From an uncultured Prevotella sp. (GTDB taxonomy: Bacteria > Bacteroidota > Bacteroidia > Bacteroidales > Bacteroidaceae), in NCBI GenBank assembly GCA_944319935.1, contig CALUFM010000006.1, forward strand, positions 1-64,000: DNA of 64,000 nt, read 5' to 3'. Of this stretch, positions 53,129-61,666 are shown piece by piece (position 1 is the first letter of the stretch; each line of letters begins with the position of its first letter). A model generated the notes under the pieces. It was not told where the DNA came from. It did no database searches and saw only the letters and a program-made list of their open reading frames with translations. A program made the position numbers and the translations under genes.

Positions 53129-54361
53129 ATGAAAATGAACAACAAGACTGATTATATGAAGTTGGTGCCCGTGATGCTGTGCTTCTTCGCCATGGGTTTC
53201 GTCGACCTTGTGGGCATCGCTTCAAACTATGTGAAGGAAGACTTGGGGCTGAGTGACTCGGTTGCGAACGTGTTCCCGTCGATGGTGTTCTTCTGGTTCC
53301 TCATCTTCTCCGTGCCCACGGGCATGCTGATGAACCGCATCGGGCGCAAGAACACGGTGCTGCTGTCGCTCGCCGTCACCATCGTTTCGCTCCTCTTGCC
53401 CCTCTTGGGCGACGGCTTCTACGTCATGCTGGCCTCGTTCTGCCTGCTCGGCATAGGCAACGCCCTGATGCAGACGTCGCTCAACCCGCTCATCTCCACC
53501 GTAGTAAAGGGCGGCAACCTTGCCAGCACGCTGACATTCGGCCAGTTTGTGAAGGCCATCGCCTCGTTCCTCGCCCCTTACATCGCCGTATGGGGTGCCA
53601 TGGACGTACTCCCGACGTTCGGTTATGACTGGAAAGTGCTGTTCCTCATATACCTTGTCGTGGGTGTCATCTCGGCCCTGCTGCTGTTTGTCACGCCGAT
53701 AGAGGAGGAGAAGGCCGGTGACAAGCTGACAAGCAGACAAGGCAACCAGCAAACTGACGGCAAGCAGGGCAAGTCGGCTTGCCGGCTTGTCTGCTCGTCG
53801 CTCGTTGACTGTTTCCGCCTTCTCGGACGGCCCATCGTGCTGCTGTCGTTCATCGGCATCATGTGCCATGTGGGCATCGACGTGGGCACCAACACCACCG
53901 CGCCGAAGCTCTTGATTGAACGCTTGGGCATGACGCTCAACGAGGCGGCCTTCGCCACGAGCCTTTACTTCATCTTCCGCACCGTAGGCTGCCTTACCGG
54001 CTCGTTCTTCCTGCGGGTGATAAGCAACCGTTCGTTCTTCGTCATCAGCGTCGCCATGATGGCGTTGAGCATGGTCGGCATGTTCTTCGGAGAGTCAAAG
54101 GCCGTGCTTTACGTTGCCATCGCCCTTGTAGGCTACGGCAACTCAAACATCTTCTCCATCGTGTTCTCACAGGCGTTGCTGGCCATTCCCGACAAGCAGA
54201 ACGAGGTTTCGGGGCTCATGATAATGGGACTTTTCGGCGGAACGGTGTTCCCCCTCGTCATGGGATTTGCTTCAGACGCCGTAGGACAGGCCGGAGCAGT
54301 GGCCGTGATGGCCGTCGGCGTGGCGTATCTGTTTAGTTACATAAGAAAGGTAAAACAATGA
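53129..54361 (+). CDS. MFS fructose transporter (FucP-like)
   Basis: 410 residues, about 12 transmembrane helices, major facilitator fold of the fucose/glucose/fructose permease branch: MLCFFAMGFVDLVGIASNYV at helix 1 and FFWFLIFSVPTGMLMNRIGRK with the loop 2-3 signature. It imports fructose released by GH32 across the inner membrane. The central cytoplasmic loop between helices 6 and 7 (TPIEEEKAGDKLTSRQGNQQ and onward to LVDCF) is encoded by a complete inverted repeat of the same type as that downstream. Homologue of the fructose transporter in the B. thetaiotaomicron fructan locus. Confidence 0.9.
   Translation: MKMNNKTDYMKLVPVMLCFFAMGFVDLVGIASNYVKEDLGLSDSVANVFPSMVFFWFLIFSVPTGMLMNRIGRKNTVLLSLAVTIVSLLLPLLGDGFYVMLASFCLLGIGNALMQTSLNPLISTVVKGGNLASTLTFGQFVKAIASFLAPYIAVWGAMDVLPTFGYDWKVLFLIYLVVGVISALLLFVTPIEEEKAGDKLTSRQGNQQTDGKQGKSACRLVCSSLVDCFRLLGRPIVLLSFIGIMCHVGIDVGTNTTAPKLLIERLGMTLNEAAFATSLYFIFRTVGCLTGSFFLRVISNRSFFVISVAMMALSMVGMFFGESKAVLYVAIALVGYGNSNIFSIVFSQALLAIPDKQNEVSGLMIMGLFGGTVFPLVMGFASDAVGQAGAVAVMAVGVAYLFSYIRKVKQ
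53718..53810. repeat. Inverted repeat inside the transporter coding sequence
   Basis: Left arm 53718-53750 (gtgacaagctgacaagcaga, caaggcaac) and right arm 53780-53810 (gccggcttgtctgctcgtcg, ctcgttgac) pair over about 20 of 29 positions. The whole element keeps the reading frame and encodes the central cytoplasmic loop. Units are those of repeat N and of 44748-44786. Confidence 0.75.
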
Positions 54362-54365
54362 ATAA

Positions 54366-54458
54366 CAGCAAACAAGCAGACGAGTGACAAGCAAACAAGA
54401 CATAAGCCGTCAAGGCAAATCTCCTTGTTGACTTGTCTGCTTGTCACTTGTCTGCTCC
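54366..54458. repeat. Inverted repeat N, gacaagca units
   Basis: Left arm 54366-54400 (agcaaacaagcagacgag, tgacaagcaaacaag) and right arm 54422-54458 (ttgacttgtctgcttgtcac, ttgtctgctc). Loop about 20 bases. Between the transporter and fructokinase genes. Confidence 0.8.
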
Positions 54459-54474
54459 AAAAAAACATACAATC

Positions 54475-55362
54475 ATGGAAACAAATATCATCGTAGGACT
54501 GGGCGAGGCGTTGTGGGACGTCCTGCCCGAAGGAAAGAAACTCGGCGGCGCACCAGCCAACTTCGCTTACCACACAAGGCAGTTCGGCCTCAACTCGATG
54601 GCCGTAAGCGCGGTGGGCGAAGACAAACTGGGCGACGAGACGCTGGCCGCATTGGACGAAAAGGGGCTTGAATACCACATAGCCCGCGTGCCTTACCCCA
54701 CCGGGACGGTGCAGGTGACACTCGACGAGGGCGGCATACCGACGTACAACATACGCGAGAACGTGGCGTGGGACAACATCCCCTTCACGCCCGAACTTGA
54801 GGAAATCGCCCGCCGGTGCCGCGCCGTGTGCTGGGGTTCGCTGGCCCAGAGGAACGTGGTTTCGCGCGAGACGATACACAAGTTCCTCGAAACCATGCCC
54901 GACGGAGGCGGCCGGCTGAAGATATTCGACGTGAACCTGCGCCAGAACTTCTACAACGAAGAAGTGCTGTGCGACTCGCTGCGCCACTGCAACGTGCTGA
55001 AAATCAACGACGAGGAGCTGGTCATCATAGGCCGCATGTTCGGCTATCCGGGGCTTGACATGCGCAACAAGTGCTGGCTAATCCTCGGCAAATACAACCT
55101 TGACATGCTCGTGCTGACGTGCGGGACCAACGGCAGTTACGTGTTCACGCCGGGTCGCGTGTCGTTCCAGGAGACACCGCGCGTGGAGGTGGTTGACACC
55201 GTCGGAGCGGGCGACTCGTTCACAGGGGCGTTCTGCGCCGGCATACTGAAAGGCATGTCCGTGCCTGACGCCCACAAGATGGCCGTTGACGTGTCGGCGT
55301 ACGTCTGCACGCAGAGCGGCGCGATGCCCGTGTTGCCGGGCAGCATAGTCAACAGGATATGA
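54475..55362 (+). CDS. PfkB-family fructokinase
   Basis: 295 residues from ATG 54475 (METNIIVGLGEALWDVLPEG); the open frame before it is repeat N. Ribokinase fold with LGGAPANFAYHTRQFGLNSM near the N-terminus and DTVGAGDSFTGAFCAGILKG near the C-terminus (catalytic Asp and anion hole). It phosphorylates the imported fructose in the cytoplasm. It closes the fructan locus, as in B. thetaiotaomicron. Confidence 0.92.
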   Translation: METNIIVGLGEALWDVLPEGKKLGGAPANFAYHTRQFGLNSMAVSAVGEDKLGDETLAALDEKGLEYHIARVPYPTGTVQVTLDEGGIPTYNIRENVAWDNIPFTPELEEIARRCRAVCWGSLAQRNVVSRETIHKFLETMPDGGGRLKIFDVNLRQNFYNEEVLCDSLRHCNVLKINDEELVIIGRMFGYPGLDMRNKCWLILGKYNLDMLVLTCGTNGSYVFTPGRVSFQETPRVEVVDTVGAGDSFTGAFCAGILKGMSVPDAHKMAVDVSAYVCTQSGAMPVLPGSIVNRI

Positions 55363-55517
55363 TTTGGCCGTGTTTTTTGAATGTTTTTATTCAGGTATAT
55401 AGTTCATAAAGTAAAAAGATTTTCCATGCCTGGTTGGGACAGTGACGCCTGTGACAGGCATCCTCTCCTATATCCAGGCACAAACAGTTGGTAATCAGGA
55501 TGTTATCAGACTTAAAC

Positions 55518-55600
55518 CAAAAGGGCACGTTTTGCGTCGCAAAACGTGCCCTTTTACAATACAAGAAGCCATCTTTCACAAGACGAAAGATGGCTTCTTG
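55518..55600. repeat. GC-rich 22-base-period palindrome cluster, copy 10
   Basis: aaaagggcacgttttgcg pairs with gcaaaacgtgccctttt, then aagaagccatctttcac pairs with gaaagatggcttctt: two perfect neighbouring hairpins. It lies 3' of the fructokinase gene. Bases 55363-55517 contain only a short gcctgtgacaggc palindrome. Confidence 0.75.
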
Positions 55601-55695
55601 TTCTTAGATGATTATTCGCCCGTCAGGCTTTTGGAATTATTTGGCTAATGGCCGGAAATATTTTTCACGTTGACTTAAAATCAACACAACACAAA

Positions 55696-55728
55696 AACGC
55701 CGCTTTCCGCAATGCGGAAGGCGGCGTT
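55696..55728 (-). terminator. Terminator of the M28 peptidase gene
   Basis: aacgccgctttccgc (55696-55710) pairs with gcggaaggcggcgtt (55714-55728), with the T run on the minus strand just after the stem. Confidence 0.75.
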
Positions 55729-55748
55729 CCATATTTCAACCAGCCAGG

Positions 55749-56747
55749 TTATTTCTCAGAGTACAGCACCTGCACCACAGTCTGGCCCACCGCTCCGAGC
55801 GTGGCCTTGTCGATATTCTCCATCGTGTCGTTTACCGTATGCCATGTAGGGCCGAAGCTGCTCGTCTGGCAGTCGGGGTAATACGGTATGATGTCGATGG
55901 TCGGTATCTTCGCCTTTTCGTTCACGGGGATGTGGTCGTCGGTGACATATCCGCCGTCTTGGTCGATGAAATATCCGCCAAAGCCTACCGTCTTGGCCGC
56001 CGCCCACACACGCTTCACGATGTCGGGGGCGTATTGCATGGACATGCCTTCACGCCAGAACTGCGCGCCTTGGCCGCCAACCATGTCGAGCAGGATGCCG
56101 AAACGCGCCTTGTAGCCCTGCTTGTGAGGGTTTGACGACCAGTGTTGCGCACCCAAAGCCCACGAGTCGCCGTTGTCGGTGGCGTCGCTCCAGCGCGGCA
56201 CTCCCCAGTCCTCGGCGTCAAAGCACACGAAATCTACGCCCACGTTGAGCTTCGCCGTATCGGCGGCCAGCAGCCTTGCCAACTCAAGCATCACGGCTAT
56301 GCCGCTCGCACCGTCGTTGGCCCCCACCACGGGTTTGCGCCAGTTCGCGCTGTCAGGGTCGTTGTCAGCCCAGGGGCGGGTGTCCCAATGCGCGCACAGC
56401 AGTATGCGCTCCGACAGTTCGGGGCGGTAACTTGCTATGATGTTCATGCTCTTCAGCGGCGTGCCGTCATATCCGTTGAGCGTCACGCGCTGTTCGATGA
56501 CCTCAAGACCGTACTGCTTGAACTTGCCGACTATCCACTCGCCGCACTGCTTGTGGGCGTCGCTGTTCATGACGCGAGGCCCGAAGTCGCACTGCGTTTT
56601 GCAGAATAGATACGCGCTGTCAGCGTTGAACGCCGGGCCAACCGCCTGTCCGGCGATGTCGTCACCGCCGTCTTGCGCAGCCTTCTTGTTGCTGTTGCAA
56701 GCCGCGAAAAGCAGCAACAGCGAGAATAAAAGAATGGTTTTCCTCAT
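55749..56747 (-). CDS. M28-family zinc lipoprotein, glutaminyl-cyclase-like
   Basis: 332 residues with lipobox LLFAACNSN (Cys about 17). Metal and active-site blocks of the M28/QC fold: LLCAHWDTRPWADNDPD, VVGANDGASGIAVMLELARL, VCFDAEDWGVPRWSD and a late His in SFGPTWHTVNDTMENID. The N-terminal GPRVMNSDAHKQCGEWIVGK also fits. Bacterial type II glutaminyl cyclases of Porphyromonas and Prevotella look like this; they convert N-terminal glutamine of exported proteins to pyroglutamate in the periplasm. An aminopeptidase remains the alternative. Confidence 0.85.
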   Translation of the reverse strand: MRKTILLFSLLLLFAACNSNKKAAQDGGDDIAGQAVGPAFNADSAYLFCKTQCDFGPRVMNSDAHKQCGEWIVGKFKQYGLEVIEQRVTLNGYDGTPLKSMNIIASYRPELSERILLCAHWDTRPWADNDPDSANWRKPVVGANDGASGIAVMLELARLLAADTAKLNVGVDFVCFDAEDWGVPRWSDATDNGDSWALGAQHWSSNPHKQGYKARFGILLDMVGGQGAQFWREGMSMQYAPDIVKRVWAAAKTVGFGGYFIDQDGGYVTDDHIPVNEKAKIPTIDIIPYYPDCQTSSFGPTWHTVNDTMENIDKATLGAVGQTVVQVLYSEK

Positions 56748-56765
56748 TGTTTTTTATTGTTACGG

Positions 56766-56946
56766 CTGTTAAAGAAGTTGGAGATGTTAAAGGAGTTAAG
56801 GACAAATGTCTTGCAAATCGGCAACGGAAAAATCAACAACGGGCAACCTGGCGTACCTCAAAAAAACATCGGATTACGCGCTTTCATTTCCAGTCTTCAT
56901 CTTGAAAGCATTTGTCCTTAACCTCTTAAACCGCTCTAACTCCTTA
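56766..56946. repeat. Inverted repeat O, gttaaagga units with a long loop
   Basis: Left arm 56766-56812 (gttaaagaa, gttggagat, gttaaagga, gttaaggac, aaatgtctt) and right arm 56906-56946. Loop about 93 bases, with no open frame of note. Between the M28 gene and the fusion gene. Confidence 0.78.
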
Positions 56947-58755
56947 AATACCTGATTTTACTTTCTGCACTTCAGCCATCACCCTGAGCCAGTTTCCGCC
57001 CCAAATGAGGGCTATGTCTTGCTCGCTGTAACGGCGGCGGAGCAGTTGCAAGGTGAAGTTTATCATCTCCGAAGAGTCGGCTATGCCGCTTACGCCGCCG
57101 TCGCCGTCAAAGTCAGTGCCCAAGCCTACATGCTCGACGCCCATTATCTTGATGGCGTGTTCAAGGTGGGCGACGGCGTCAAGGATGCTCGCTTCCCGTC
57201 CGTCGTTGCGCAAAAAACCGTGATACAGCGTGACATGCGCCACCCCGCCCTTGGCCGCAAGCGCACGGAGCTGGTCGTCAGAGAGGTTTCGCGGCACGTC
57301 ACAAAGGGCCTTGCAGTTGCTGTGGCTGCACACTATTGGCGTAGAACTGATGTCAATGGCGTCGTAAAAGCTCTTTTCAGCGGCGTGGCTTAGGTCCACC
57401 ATAATGCCGCATCGGTTCATCTCACGTATCACCTCCGCGCCAAACGCGCTAACGCCGCCATGTGTTTCCGCGCCGCGGGCACTGTCGCAGATGTCGTTGT
57501 CGCCGTTGTGGCAGAGCGTAATGTACACCACCCCGCGTGTCGCAAAATGCCCGACGTTGGCCAAATCATGCTCAAGTGCCAGCCCGTTCTCTATCCCGAA
57601 CATTATGGAATGCCGCCCCTCGCGCTTGTTCTTGTACAACTGGGCTGGCGAGACGGCATGGCTAAGATGCTTGTTGTTGGCTTCTATTATGCTTTCCAGC
57701 GTGTCGAAGATGTGGTCGGCGTATGCTTTCGGACTGTCAAACCTCGGCTCTACCTTGTCGGCGAACGCCTCTCCGGGCTTCGGCTGGGGCAAGTAGGCGG
57801 CCATTATGACTGCATCCTGCCGCCCGTCGGCCATCTTGTGCATGTCAACAAGTATGCGCGGGTCGCGTTGTTCAAAGTGTATGCCTTGCGGAAAGAACAT
57901 CGGCGTGTCGCAATGCGTGTCCAAAGTCAGTATCCGATGATGTAGTTCCTTCGCCTTGCTGAACTCCGCCGAACGTCCGACAAGCCACTTGAACAAAACC
58001 TGTCCGCCGTCTTCAAGCCACTCGGGATGCCACTGCACGCCGATGATTGGCTTGTGTTCGCTGCTCTCAATGCCCTCAATTATCCCGTCAGGGGACATCG
58101 CGCTAACCCTGAAACGCTTGCCGCAAGCCCTCACCGCCTGGTGATGTATCGAGTTGACGGCCATCGTCTCCACCCCATACAGCGTGTAAAGCGTTGACGA
58201 CTTGTCAACCGTCACGGTATGAGTAGGCTCACGTCGGTCGGCGTCCTGGCTGTGCTTTATCATCGGATGCACGCCTGACGCGCCGCCGTCAGCGGCAAGT
58301 CTTCCGGCGGAAAGCCCCTCGGCGATGTCTTGCTCCACCTCGCCGCCGAGCGCGGTTGCCATCACCTGTATGCCGCGGCATATCCCGAGGATGGGCAACT
58401 GGCGGTTGAAGGCAAGGCAGACTGTCATAAGTTCCGCCTTGTCACGCTCGCGGTTGATACCGTGGAGGCGAGGCGAAGGCTCTTCGCCGGCCCACAACGG
58501 ATTGACATCACCGCCGCCGGTAAGCAGCAGTCCGTCAACCCTGTCAAGCGTGTTGACTATCACATCCACGTCAGCCACGGGCGGAACGATTACCGGCACG
58601 CCGCCCGCCTCGACCACCGACTTGTAATATCGGTCGGCCAGACGGGCCTCGCCATCGGCGAAATTGCCCGTAACGCCAATCACGGGCTTGCGCTCCGCCT
58701 CGGGGAAACGTGAATAAACTTCGTCAAGGCAACCTTTAAGGTCAAACTGTCTCAT
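56944..58755 (-). CDS. Fusion of class I glutamine amidotransferase-like hydrolase and M19 dipeptidase
   Basis: 603 residues. Residues about 22-260 form a gamma-glutamyl-GABA hydrolase-type domain (PuuD-like) with nucleophile Cys126 in LGICRGIQVM and the His-Glu pair at 243/245 in GVQWHPEWLE. Residues about 270-600 form a membrane (renal-type) dipeptidase: LTLDTHCDTPMFFP with zinc ligands H281 and D283, MVDLSHAAEKSFYDAID, STPIVCSHSNCKALCDVPRN and VGLGTDFDGDGGVSG. There is no signal peptide, so cytoplasmic. The two activities on one chain could break gamma-glutamyl compounds and then dipeptides; this linkage is inference. Followed upstream by an Lrp regulator 16 bases away. Confidence 0.88.
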   Translation of the reverse strand: MRQFDLKGCLDEVYSRFPEAERKPVIGVTGNFADGEARLADRYYKSVVEAGGVPVIVPPVADVDVIVNTLDRVDGLLLTGGGDVNPLWAGEEPSPRLHGINRERDKAELMTVCLAFNRQLPILGICRGIQVMATALGGEVEQDIAEGLSAGRLAADGGASGVHPMIKHSQDADRREPTHTVTVDKSSTLYTLYGVETMAVNSIHHQAVRACGKRFRVSAMSPDGIIEGIESSEHKPIIGVQWHPEWLEDGGQVLFKWLVGRSAEFSKAKELHHRILTLDTHCDTPMFFPQGIHFEQRDPRILVDMHKMADGRQDAVIMAAYLPQPKPGEAFADKVEPRFDSPKAYADHIFDTLESIIEANNKHLSHAVSPAQLYKNKREGRHSIMFGIENGLALEHDLANVGHFATRGVVYITLCHNGDNDICDSARGAETHGGVSAFGAEVIREMNRCGIMVDLSHAAEKSFYDAIDISSTPIVCSHSNCKALCDVPRNLSDDQLRALAAKGGVAHVTLYHGFLRNDGREASILDAVAHLEHAIKIMGVEHVGLGTDFDGDGGVSGIADSSEMINFTLQLLRRRYSEQDIALIWGGNWLRVMAEVQKVKSGI

Positions 58756-58771
58756 CGTAGCGTGCTACTCT

Positions 58772-59242
58772 TTATTTCTTCGTTTCCTGCGGCACGGGCA
58801 CTTCCCTCTTGATGCTTTGCTCAAGTGAGATGAGCGTTTCCGTGGCAACCACGCCCGGGATGCTCTGCATCTGGTTGTTCAGCAAGTCCATCAACTGCTC
58901 GTTGTCACGTGCGTACAGCTTCACAAGCACCATGTAAGGGCCCGTGGTGAAGTGGCATTCCACGATTTCCGGGATATGCTCCAACTGCTCGACTACCGAC
59001 TTGTACATGCCTCCTCGCTCAAGGGTTATGCCTACGTATGTGCATGTTGAATACCCAAGGCTCTTGGCGTTGACGTCAAACCCGCTGCCTGTTATCACGC
59101 CGTTCTCGATGAGATGCTGCACGCGCTGGTGTATAGCGGCGCGTGACACGCCACACTCTGCAGCCACATCCTTGAACGGTATGCGGGCGTTCTTAGACAA
59201 TATGCTAAGTATTTTCCTGTCAAGACTGTCTATTTTTTCCAT
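58772..59242 (-). CDS. Lrp/AsnC-family transcription regulator
   Basis: 156 residues. N-terminal winged helix-turn-helix (LDRKILSILSKNARIPFKDV, ECGVSRAAIHQRVQHLIENG) and C-terminal RAM ligand domain (VAVGITL-like ERGGMYKSVVEQLEHI, GPYMVLVKLYARDNEQLMDL). Such proteins sense amino acids. It is transcribed with the amidotransferase-dipeptidase gene (16-base gap), so it may control amino acid or peptide use and its own operon. The C-terminal tail REVPVPQETKK is short and charged. Confidence 0.9.
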   Translation of the reverse strand: MEKIDSLDRKILSILSKNARIPFKDVAAECGVSRAAIHQRVQHLIENGVITGSGFDVNAKSLGYSTCTYVGITLERGGMYKSVVEQLEHIPEIVECHFTTGPYMVLVKLYARDNEQLMDLLNNQMQSIPGVVATETLISLEQSIKREVPVPQETKK

Positions 59243-59389
59243 TATTCAAGGCTTATGTTATTGTTTTTCGAGTAAAAGTTACAAATATGTTGCACTTTTG
59301 GAAATGCGAGCAAATTTAATCATTAAAAATGAAACGCACAACATTTTGACAGAAAAAAAGGCGTGTTTTACACATTATGAAACACAAGA

Positions 59390-59411
59390 GGGAGACTTTT
59401 CACAGTCTCCC
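59390..59411 (-). terminator. Possible terminator of the first FKBP gene
   Basis: gggagact (59390-59397) pairs with agtctccc (59404-59411). The following minus-strand sequence is T-rich but not a clean run. Confidence 0.4.
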
Positions 59412-59436
59412 CCGCGTCTTTCGTGACAAAAGATAG

Positions 59437-60426
59437 TTACTTGCCAGTTTTGCCCTTGCCTGTTACGGCCGGCTTGGCCACGCCTACACGCGACTTCGAC
59501 TCTGACACTTTAGGCTTCGCCGTGTCAGCCTCGGCCTTCTTGACGTCAACCACTTCGACGGTGAATACCAGTGCGCTGAAAGGCTTGATTTTCCCTGCCT
59601 GACGCTCTTTGTAAGCCAAATAATAAGGTATGTAAAGCTCCCACTTGCTGCCAACGGGCATCATCGTCAGGGCTTCAGTCCATCCCTCAATAACTTGGTT
59701 GGGGCGGAACGTGGACGTCTGGTCCTTGCGCTTGTAGCTGCTGTCAAACACCGTGCCGTCAATCAGGCGGCCCTCATACTTCACAGTGACCTCGTCGTTG
59801 ACACCGGCCACAGGGCCGTTGCCCCTCTTGAGCATCTTGTACTGCAAGCCGCTGGGCAACGTCAGCACGCCAGCCATGCGCTTGTTGCGGGCGAGAAAGT
59901 CCTCACCAGCCTTCTTGTTGGCCATGTTGCGGTCGTTGATTGCCTTCATGAAGGCGGCGTTGAAGTATTCCGACGCCACCGAGTCAGGCATCACCGACAT
60001 GTCTTTCTTCAGCGAGTTGACAAACCCCTTGACGAACAACGCATCGCTGACAGAATCCGTCTGACCGGCAAACTCTTCCTTCAGGAAGGGCAGCATGCGC
60101 TGGCTGACCATCAGGGCAACCTGCTCTCCGGCGTAGTAAGCCTTTGTCTTCTCGTCTATGCCGCGGTTCATCGCGTCCTCAAAACCACGGGTGAAGTCGG
60201 CCATGTAAGCCGTGTCAACGCCGTAGTTTTGCTTCAAGAACGGCAACAGCCCGTCCGTGCGCACCATGCCGGCGGCATAGCTGAGCGAGTCGCCGGCCGT
60301 CTTCAGCTCCACCTTGGCGTCAGCCTTGTCGCCCTTGCGGTCTTTCTTTTTCTTTCCAGCCGCGTCGGCGACATTGAAAACAACGCCCGCCGCAACGGCG
60401 AGCGTGATGATTAACGTCTTGTTCAT
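59437..60426 (-). CDS. Exported FKBP-type peptidyl-prolyl isomerase, paralogue 1
   Basis: 329 residues from ATG 60426 (MNKTLIITLAVAAGVVFNVA); the long upstream open frame is repeat sequence. Signal peptide, a lysine-rich linker, an FKBP N-terminal dimerisation domain (SYAAGMVRTDGLLPFLKQNY) and a C-terminal FKBP domain (LPSGLQYKMLKRGNGPVAGV, DGTVFDSSYKRKDQTSTFRP, PVGSKWELYIPYYLAY). A basic tail rich in K/A/T follows. It accelerates proline isomerisation during folding of envelope proteins. First of three tandem FKBP genes. Confidence 0.9.
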   Translation of the reverse strand: MNKTLIITLAVAAGVVFNVADAAGKKKKDRKGDKADAKVELKTAGDSLSYAAGMVRTDGLLPFLKQNYGVDTAYMADFTRGFEDAMNRGIDEKTKAYYAGEQVALMVSQRMLPFLKEEFAGQTDSVSDALFVKGFVNSLKKDMSVMPDSVASEYFNAAFMKAINDRNMANKKAGEDFLARNKRMAGVLTLPSGLQYKMLKRGNGPVAGVNDEVTVKYEGRLIDGTVFDSSYKRKDQTSTFRPNQVIEGWTEALTMMPVGSKWELYIPYYLAYKERQAGKIKPFSALVFTVEVVDVKKAEADTAKPKVSESKSRVGVAKPAVTGKGKTGK

Positions 60427-60445
60427 TTGTATTTTAATCAATTTA

Positions 60446-60583
60446 GAAGGAGGGAAATAGTAAAAGGACAAACAGAAATGCCAGACAATACACATCAGCT
60501 TATAGTGTACGACCGCCATGCCTTACAGGGCAGTCACAACCGCCAAGGCGTTTTCACTTGTTCTTTTGCTCTTTCCCTCCTTA
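60446..60583. repeat. Inverted repeat P, ggagggaaa/agtaaaag units
   Basis: Left arm 60446-60473 (gaaggagggaaatagtaaaa) and right arm 60557-60583 (cttgttcttttgctctttcc, ctcctt); a further right-type tract (acttcttttcccttgttctt) extends to 60606. Loop about 83 bases. Between the first and second FKBP genes. Confidence 0.6.
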
Positions 60584-60600
60584 CTTCTTTTCCCTTGTTC

Positions 60601-61482
60601 TTACTTCTTCTCAGCACCTATGCCTACGAGTTCCATCTTGAACACGAGCGCGCTGTAAGGCTTGAAGTTGGGCGTCTCACGCTCGCCGTAAGCCTGGTCT
60701 TGCGGTATCACCACTTCCCAGACGCTGCCTACGGGCATGTGTGTCAGGGCTGTGCGCCATCCCGGTATGAACTGGTTGGGGCGCAACTGGATGGGCTTGC
60801 CGTCCTCGTAAGAGCTTTCAAACACCTTGCCGTCGATGGTCTTGCCCTCATAATGCACGCGCACCACTGACGAATCCGCAGGAACCGCGCCCTTGCCTTC
60901 CTTGATTACACGGTAAAGCACGCCGCCGTCAAGCTTCTTCACACCGGCCTTCTTTGCGTACTCGGCCACAAACTTCTCGCCCGCAGCCTTGTTTGAGCCG
61001 TACTGCTTGGCCAGCTCGCGGCTCCTTATCTGCTGTATCTTGATGTTAAGCAGCATCTGCGCCTGTTCCGGAGTTATGACGGGCTTCTCGCCCTTTGCGC
61101 CGGCAAGGAAGCCTGACATGAGGTTTTTCAGCGAGATTGTCTTGGTGGAATCAGAACCGAAAAGCTGGTTGTTGATGCCCTTCACCATCTGGTTTGAAAT
61201 CATCTGGCCAATCTGGATGCCGGCGTAATAAGCCATTTTCTTCTTGTCGTCGCCGGCGTTGACACCAGCGTTGAGTCCGCGGTAGAACTCGTCCATGTAA
61301 GCGGTGTCGATGCCCATGCCGCGCACAAGATAGTCTTCCAGTCCCTGTGACTGCATGATACCGTAGGCGTAGCTAACCGAGTCGATGTCGCTCTTCAGGT
61401 TTGCCTTGGGAGTTGAGTTGCCGCATGACATGAAACCTGCGGCTACGACAGCCGCAAGGGCTGCCAATGTAAGTTTTTTCAT
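60601..61482 (-). CDS. Lipoprotein FKBP-type peptidyl-prolyl isomerase, paralogue 2
   Basis: 293 residues from ATG 61482 (MKKLTLAALAAVVAAGFMSC); lipobox GFMSCGN with Cys at residue 20. N-terminal dimerisation domain (SVSYAYGIMQSQGLEDYLVR), helical linker and C-terminal FKBP domain (LDGGVLYRVIKEGKGAVPAD, DGKVFESSYEDGKPIQLRPN, MPVGSVWEVVIPQDQAYGER). Mip/FkpA-like; membrane-anchored folding helper. The arrangement with paralogues 1 and 3 in one direction suggests ancient duplication. Confidence 0.92.
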   Translation of the reverse strand: MKKLTLAALAAVVAAGFMSCGNSTPKANLKSDIDSVSYAYGIMQSQGLEDYLVRGMGIDTAYMDEFYRGLNAGVNAGDDKKKMAYYAGIQIGQMISNQMVKGINNQLFGSDSTKTISLKNLMSGFLAGAKGEKPVITPEQAQMLLNIKIQQIRSRELAKQYGSNKAAGEKFVAEYAKKAGVKKLDGGVLYRVIKEGKGAVPADSSVVRVHYEGKTIDGKVFESSYEDGKPIQLRPNQFIPGWRTALTHMPVGSVWEVVIPQDQAYGERETPNFKPYSALVFKMELVGIGAEKK

Positions 61483-61524
61483 TGTCGTTATTTGTTTTTT
61501 GTTAATCTTCAACTTTTACAAATC

Positions 61525-61659
61525 AGGAGTTAAAGTAGTTAGAGTAGTTAAAGTAGTTAAAGACAAATGCCTTGCCATTTGCATGTCCAAAAAACATTGA
61601 TAAAGCCACAAGGCCATTGTCTTTAACTACTCTAACTACCCTAACTACTTTAACTACTG
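61525..61659. repeat. Inverted repeat Q, gttaaagta units
   Basis: Left arm 61525-61572 (gttaaagta, gttagagta, gttaaagta, gttaaagac, aaatgcctt) and right arm 61609-61659 (aaggccattgtctttaacta, ctctaactaccctaactact). The site-specific gttagagta of the left arm is matched by tactctaac in the right arm. Confidence 0.82.
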
Positions 61660-61666
61660 AAAAATT

